From contig CBDDKN010000002.1 in the NCBI GenBank assembly GCA_965230215.1, forward strand, positions 1,265,516 to 1,329,515: 64,000 nt of DNA, written 5' to 3'. Shown in pieces: positions 61,805-64,000 of this stretch (within the stretch, counting starts at the first letter, position 1; each line of letters starts with the position of its first letter). The DNA comes from RFSX01 sp965230215 (GTDB taxonomy: Bacteria; Bacteroidota; Bacteroidia; Chitinophagales; Saprospiraceae). The notes beneath the pieces were generated by a model. That model was given only the letters and a program-made list of their open reading frames with translations, made no database searches and was not told where the DNA came from. The position numbers and the translations under genes were made by a program.

Positions 61805-61824
61805 TGCTTCAAAAAATAGCTGTC

Positions 61825-62931
61825 ATGTCTATACAATTTAACAGTCTGCGTGTTGTCGATAAAGTTGCTGAAACTGAAGACAGTGCATCCTTCCTTTTTG
61901 AGATACCAGAAAACCTGGCCAATGATTACAAATACACGGCTGGGCAATACCTTACATTAAAGGTTTCTGTCAATGGAGAAGAGCTTAGAAGAGCCTATTC
62001 TATCTTCACCGCACCTCATGAGAACAAGTTTGGATGTACGGTAAAGAGACTCAAAGGAGGAAAGGTCTCCAACTATCTTATCGATAATGTTAACAAGGGT
62101 GACAGCATGGAAGTAATGGTTCCTGAAGGCAAATTTATTTTGGAGCCGCATCAGGATCTAACCAGAGATCATTATTTCATCGCTGGTGGATCGGGGATCA
62201 CACCTGTAATGGCTATGATGAAGACAGCACTGGAGAGTGAACCATTAAGTAGAGTTTATCTACTTTATTGTAATCGCAATGAGTCTTCGATCATCTTCGA
62301 AAAGGAGATAGAGCAAATGGAAGATAAGTATGCTGGACAGTTTTTTGTGAGACACAACCTATCTCAACCACATAAACAAAAAGCCGGTGGACTTAAAGGT
62401 CTTTTCGGAGGATCTACAAGTTCATGGACGGGCTGGCAAGGAAGGCTTGATGGCAGCAAGCTTCAGCGATTCTTTGATGATCATGAGCCTGTAAGTAAAG
62501 ATGAGCATTATTATCTGTGTGGTCCGGGTGGATTGATTGAAACGACAGAACAATTCCTCCGCAACCGAGGAGCTGGTGATGGTCAGATACATAAAGAATA
62601 CTTTACTACCGCAGATCTTGGTGAAACAAAAAAAGCAGTGGCTGCATCAGGAGGAAGTTGTCAGGCTAAAGTGACATTGAATGGTGAAACTTTCGAGGTT
62701 GAAATACCTGGAGACAAGACTGTTCTTGAGGCTTTGATGGATGAAGGGAAAGATGCGCCTTATTCTTGCACGAGTGGTGCATGTTCAACCTGCGTGGCAA
62801 AGGTGAAGGAAGGAGAAGTAGAAATGGATGCCTGTTTTGCTTTGGATGAAGATGAGATCAAGAATGGCTATGTATTGACTTGTCAGGCCAGAGCCAAGAC
62901 CGCAACACTAGATATAGAGTTTGAGGTCTAA
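61825..62931 (+). CDS. Ferredoxin-NAD(P)H reductase-type oxidoreductase (PaaE-like)
   Basis: 368 residues from ATG 61825; a GTG at 61804 is also in frame. Three domains: an FAD-binding barrel with 'RRAYSIFTAP', an NAD(P)-binding domain with 'HYFIAGGSGITPVMAMMK' and 'YYLCGPGGLIETT', and a C-terminal plant-type 2Fe-2S ferredoxin with C315, C320, C323 and C353. This order matches PaaE and related oxygenase reductases that pass electrons from NAD(P)H to a di-iron oxygenase. No paaABCD genes are seen in the window, so the partner is unknown. Confidence 0.9.
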   Translation: MSIQFNSLRVVDKVAETEDSASFLFEIPENLANDYKYTAGQYLTLKVSVNGEELRRAYSIFTAPHENKFGCTVKRLKGGKVSNYLIDNVNKGDSMEVMVPEGKFILEPHQDLTRDHYFIAGGSGITPVMAMMKTALESEPLSRVYLLYCNRNESSIIFEKEIEQMEDKYAGQFFVRHNLSQPHKQKAGGLKGLFGGSTSSWTGWQGRLDGSKLQRFFDDHEPVSKDEHYYLCGPGGLIETTEQFLRNRGAGDGQIHKEYFTTADLGETKKAVAASGGSCQAKVTLNGETFEVEIPGDKTVLEALMDEGKDAPYSCTSGACSTCVAKVKEGEVEMDACFALDEDEIKNGYVLTCQARAKTATLDIEFEV

Positions 62932-63025
62932 GGCTGCTTTTTCTATCAGCCTATTATAGTATTTGCTTAGGGGTAAAATGGCGTGTAGCTCATTAGCAGG
63001 CCCCTACTGACAAATTTCGTCCCCA

Positions 63026-63523
63026 TTAGCCAGATTTCCGGGCTCTTTTAAGTCTGCGCACGATTTCCATACAAATGGCAAGACTCAATATGATATCCTC
63101 ATCGGCATGTCCTTTCATGGCGATACCATATTGATCTTTTTTCTTCATTGGCTTTCTTGAGATTTTGGCTATCTCTTCGTGCGCATCATGAACTGTAAAT
63201 TCACGCATGGCAAAACTACCTTCTACAAAATAGAGATGCCTATAGCTGTCAATCTCAAAACTATTCTTAAATGAAGCCTTTTTAACCTGGCTTATAAAAG
63301 CGAAGTGCACCCCATTCTTAAGGATTTCAAACTTGTATTTGAACAAGCTGGCTTTCCGCTTAATTTCAAGATAGGCATTGCCTAAGCTGTTGAAAAAGAC
63401 ATGTGTTCTCCATGGACCGACGCCTCTGGCCTTAACTGTATACAGAAGTTGGCCATCAGATTCGATGAGATATTTTGGGAACAACCATCCCTTTTTTGAT
63501 ATGGAGTAAAGATTAAATTCCAA
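63026..63523 (-). CDS. LURP-one/Tubby C-terminal-like protein
   Basis: 165 residues. Alternating beta strands with 'YLEIKRKASLFKYKFEILKN', 'EEIAKISRKPMKKKDQYGIA' and 'DEDIILSLAICMEIVRRLK' (a final hydrophobic helix) give the outline of the LURP-one-related/Tubby-like fold, which in bacteria may bind membrane lipids. Function unknown. It starts 3 bp after the permease gene stop codon, so it is co-transcribed with an ABC transporter. Confidence 0.6.
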   Translation of the reverse strand: MEFNLYSISKKGWLFPKYLIESDGQLLYTVKARGVGPWRTHVFFNSLGNAYLEIKRKASLFKYKFEILKNGVHFAFISQVKKASFKNSFEIDSYRHLYFVEGSFAMREFTVHDAHEEIAKISRKPMKKKDQYGIAMKGHADEDIILSLAICMEIVRRLKRARKSG

Positions 63524-63526
63524 ATC

Positions 63527-64000
63527 TTATCCTTTGTACATGATCCACTTACCCAACTCCTTAAATGTAATTTTCTTACCGTACATAAGAATGCCTACTC
63601 TGTAGATACGCCCAGCCAACCATGCAAAGAACCAGCATGATAAAAGCATAAGGATAATCGACAAACCAACCTGCCAGATCGGAGGATCAAATGCCAATCT
63701 TGACGGCATGATAATAGGTGAAGTAAGCGGGAATAAGGATCCGAAGATAGCCATACCACCATTCGGGTTTTGAAGCGTGCCTTGCATCATGATGAATGCC
63801 AGGATGACTGGAAGCATAATCGGCAGCATCAACTGTTGACCTTCTCCCATATCATCACCCATAGCAGATCCTACGGCTGCAAATAGGGAAGAGTATATGA
63901 AGTAACCTCCAAAGAAGAAGAGAACAAATACAGGAATGATCAACCACCAATTCATATTGGTTAATTCACGTATGACATTATTAAATTCGAAATTGTTAAG
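63527..64000 (-). CDS. ABC-2 type transporter permease, C-terminal part (cut by window edge)
   Basis: At least 157 residues; the frame stays open to the right edge of the window, so the 5' part is missing and ATG 63955 is internal. At least four transmembrane helices are visible ('IPVFVLFFFGGYFIYSSLFA', 'MLPIMLPVILAFIMMQG', 'SLFPLTSPIIMPSRLAF', 'LSIILMLLSCWFFAWLAG'). The pattern matches NatB-type ABC-2 permeases, the membrane part of a sodium or lipid/antibiotic exporter. The ATPase gene would be to the right, beyond the window. Confidence 0.8.
   Translation of the reverse strand, partial: LNNFEFNNVIRELTNMNWWLIIPVFVLFFFGGYFIYSSLFAAVGSAMGDDMGEGQQLMLPIMLPVILAFIMMQGTLQNPNGGMAIFGSLFPLTSPIIMPSRLAFDPPIWQVGLSIILMLLSCWFFAWLAGRIYRVGILMYGKKITFKELGKWIMYKG

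Noticed and set aside
61804..61824. GTG start for the PaaE-like reductase
   Set aside because: The leading residues are not conserved-looking and overlap a possible -7 box; ATG 61825 is a better start.
1..64000. CRISPR arrays, rRNA genes or insertion sequences
   Set aside because: No regularly spaced repeats, no rRNA-like conserved stretches and no transposase genes or terminal inverted repeats were seen.

Overview
The window is chromosomal DNA of a low-GC Bacteroidota bacterium carrying one complete integrated mobile element. Several signs point to a Saprospirales-like lineage: secreted proteins with the 'GCDSTL' repeat and a dockerin-like tail, a DUF3078-type outer-membrane protein, TAnnTTTG-like promoter boxes and few Shine-Dalgarno sequences. 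The lineage is an inference; no rRNA or other taxonomic marker is present.

Left chromosome (1-4364): an Lrp/AsnC regulator, a cysteine dioxygenase, a group II PLP decarboxylase and a sodium:solute symporter. Together they read as a cysteine to cysteine sulfinate to hypotaurine/taurine module.

Integrated element (about 4366-47268, 42.9 kb): it is bounded by a 29-bp direct repeat that is the 3' end of tRNA-Gln(TTG). The intact tRNA lies at the right end and a 3' fragment at the left end. The element brings its own copy of the tRNA 3' end and its own terminator. Its modules, left to right, are: (a) a tyrosine integrase with subterminal repeats; (b) three possible nuclease/defence genes (PD-(D/E)XK, HEPN-like, HNH); (c) a very AT-rich cargo of 11 genes (9719-23962) that looks like a small-molecule biosynthetic cluster. 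The cluster has an adenylate-forming ligase, a ferritin-like/GMC dehydrogenase/small-subunit trio, a 5'-nucleotidase lipoprotein, a methyltransferase, two 2-oxoglutarate/Fe(II) dioxygenases, a three-domain HMGL-cupin-methyltransferase protein and an asparagine-synthetase-type amidotransferase; (d) a replication/mobilisation block with an HTH protein and repeats, a wHTH protein, a primase, a MobF relaxase-helicase, a coupling ATPase and small membrane proteins. No VirB4 or mating-pore genes are present, so it is probably mobilisable rather than self-transmissible; (e) a defence and accessory block with a TIR-like protein, a four-gene SIR2-HerA-KTSC-nuclease operon, RadC/JAB, a DUF6602-like nuclease-fold protein, an excisionase-like HTH protein, a JAMM-like protease and a large protein of unknown function.

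Right chromosome (47314-64000): hypoxanthine phosphoribosyltransferase, M28 peptidase, DUF3078 protein, two giant secreted proteins, DNA polymerase I, a TlpA-like thioredoxin, a PaaE-like reductase, a LURP-one/Tubby-like protein and the end of an ABC-2 permease cut by the window edge.

The strongest candidates for something undescribed are the biosynthetic cargo with its triple-fusion enzyme, and the expanded SIR2-HerA operon. All functional calls come from reading motifs; no database search was run.
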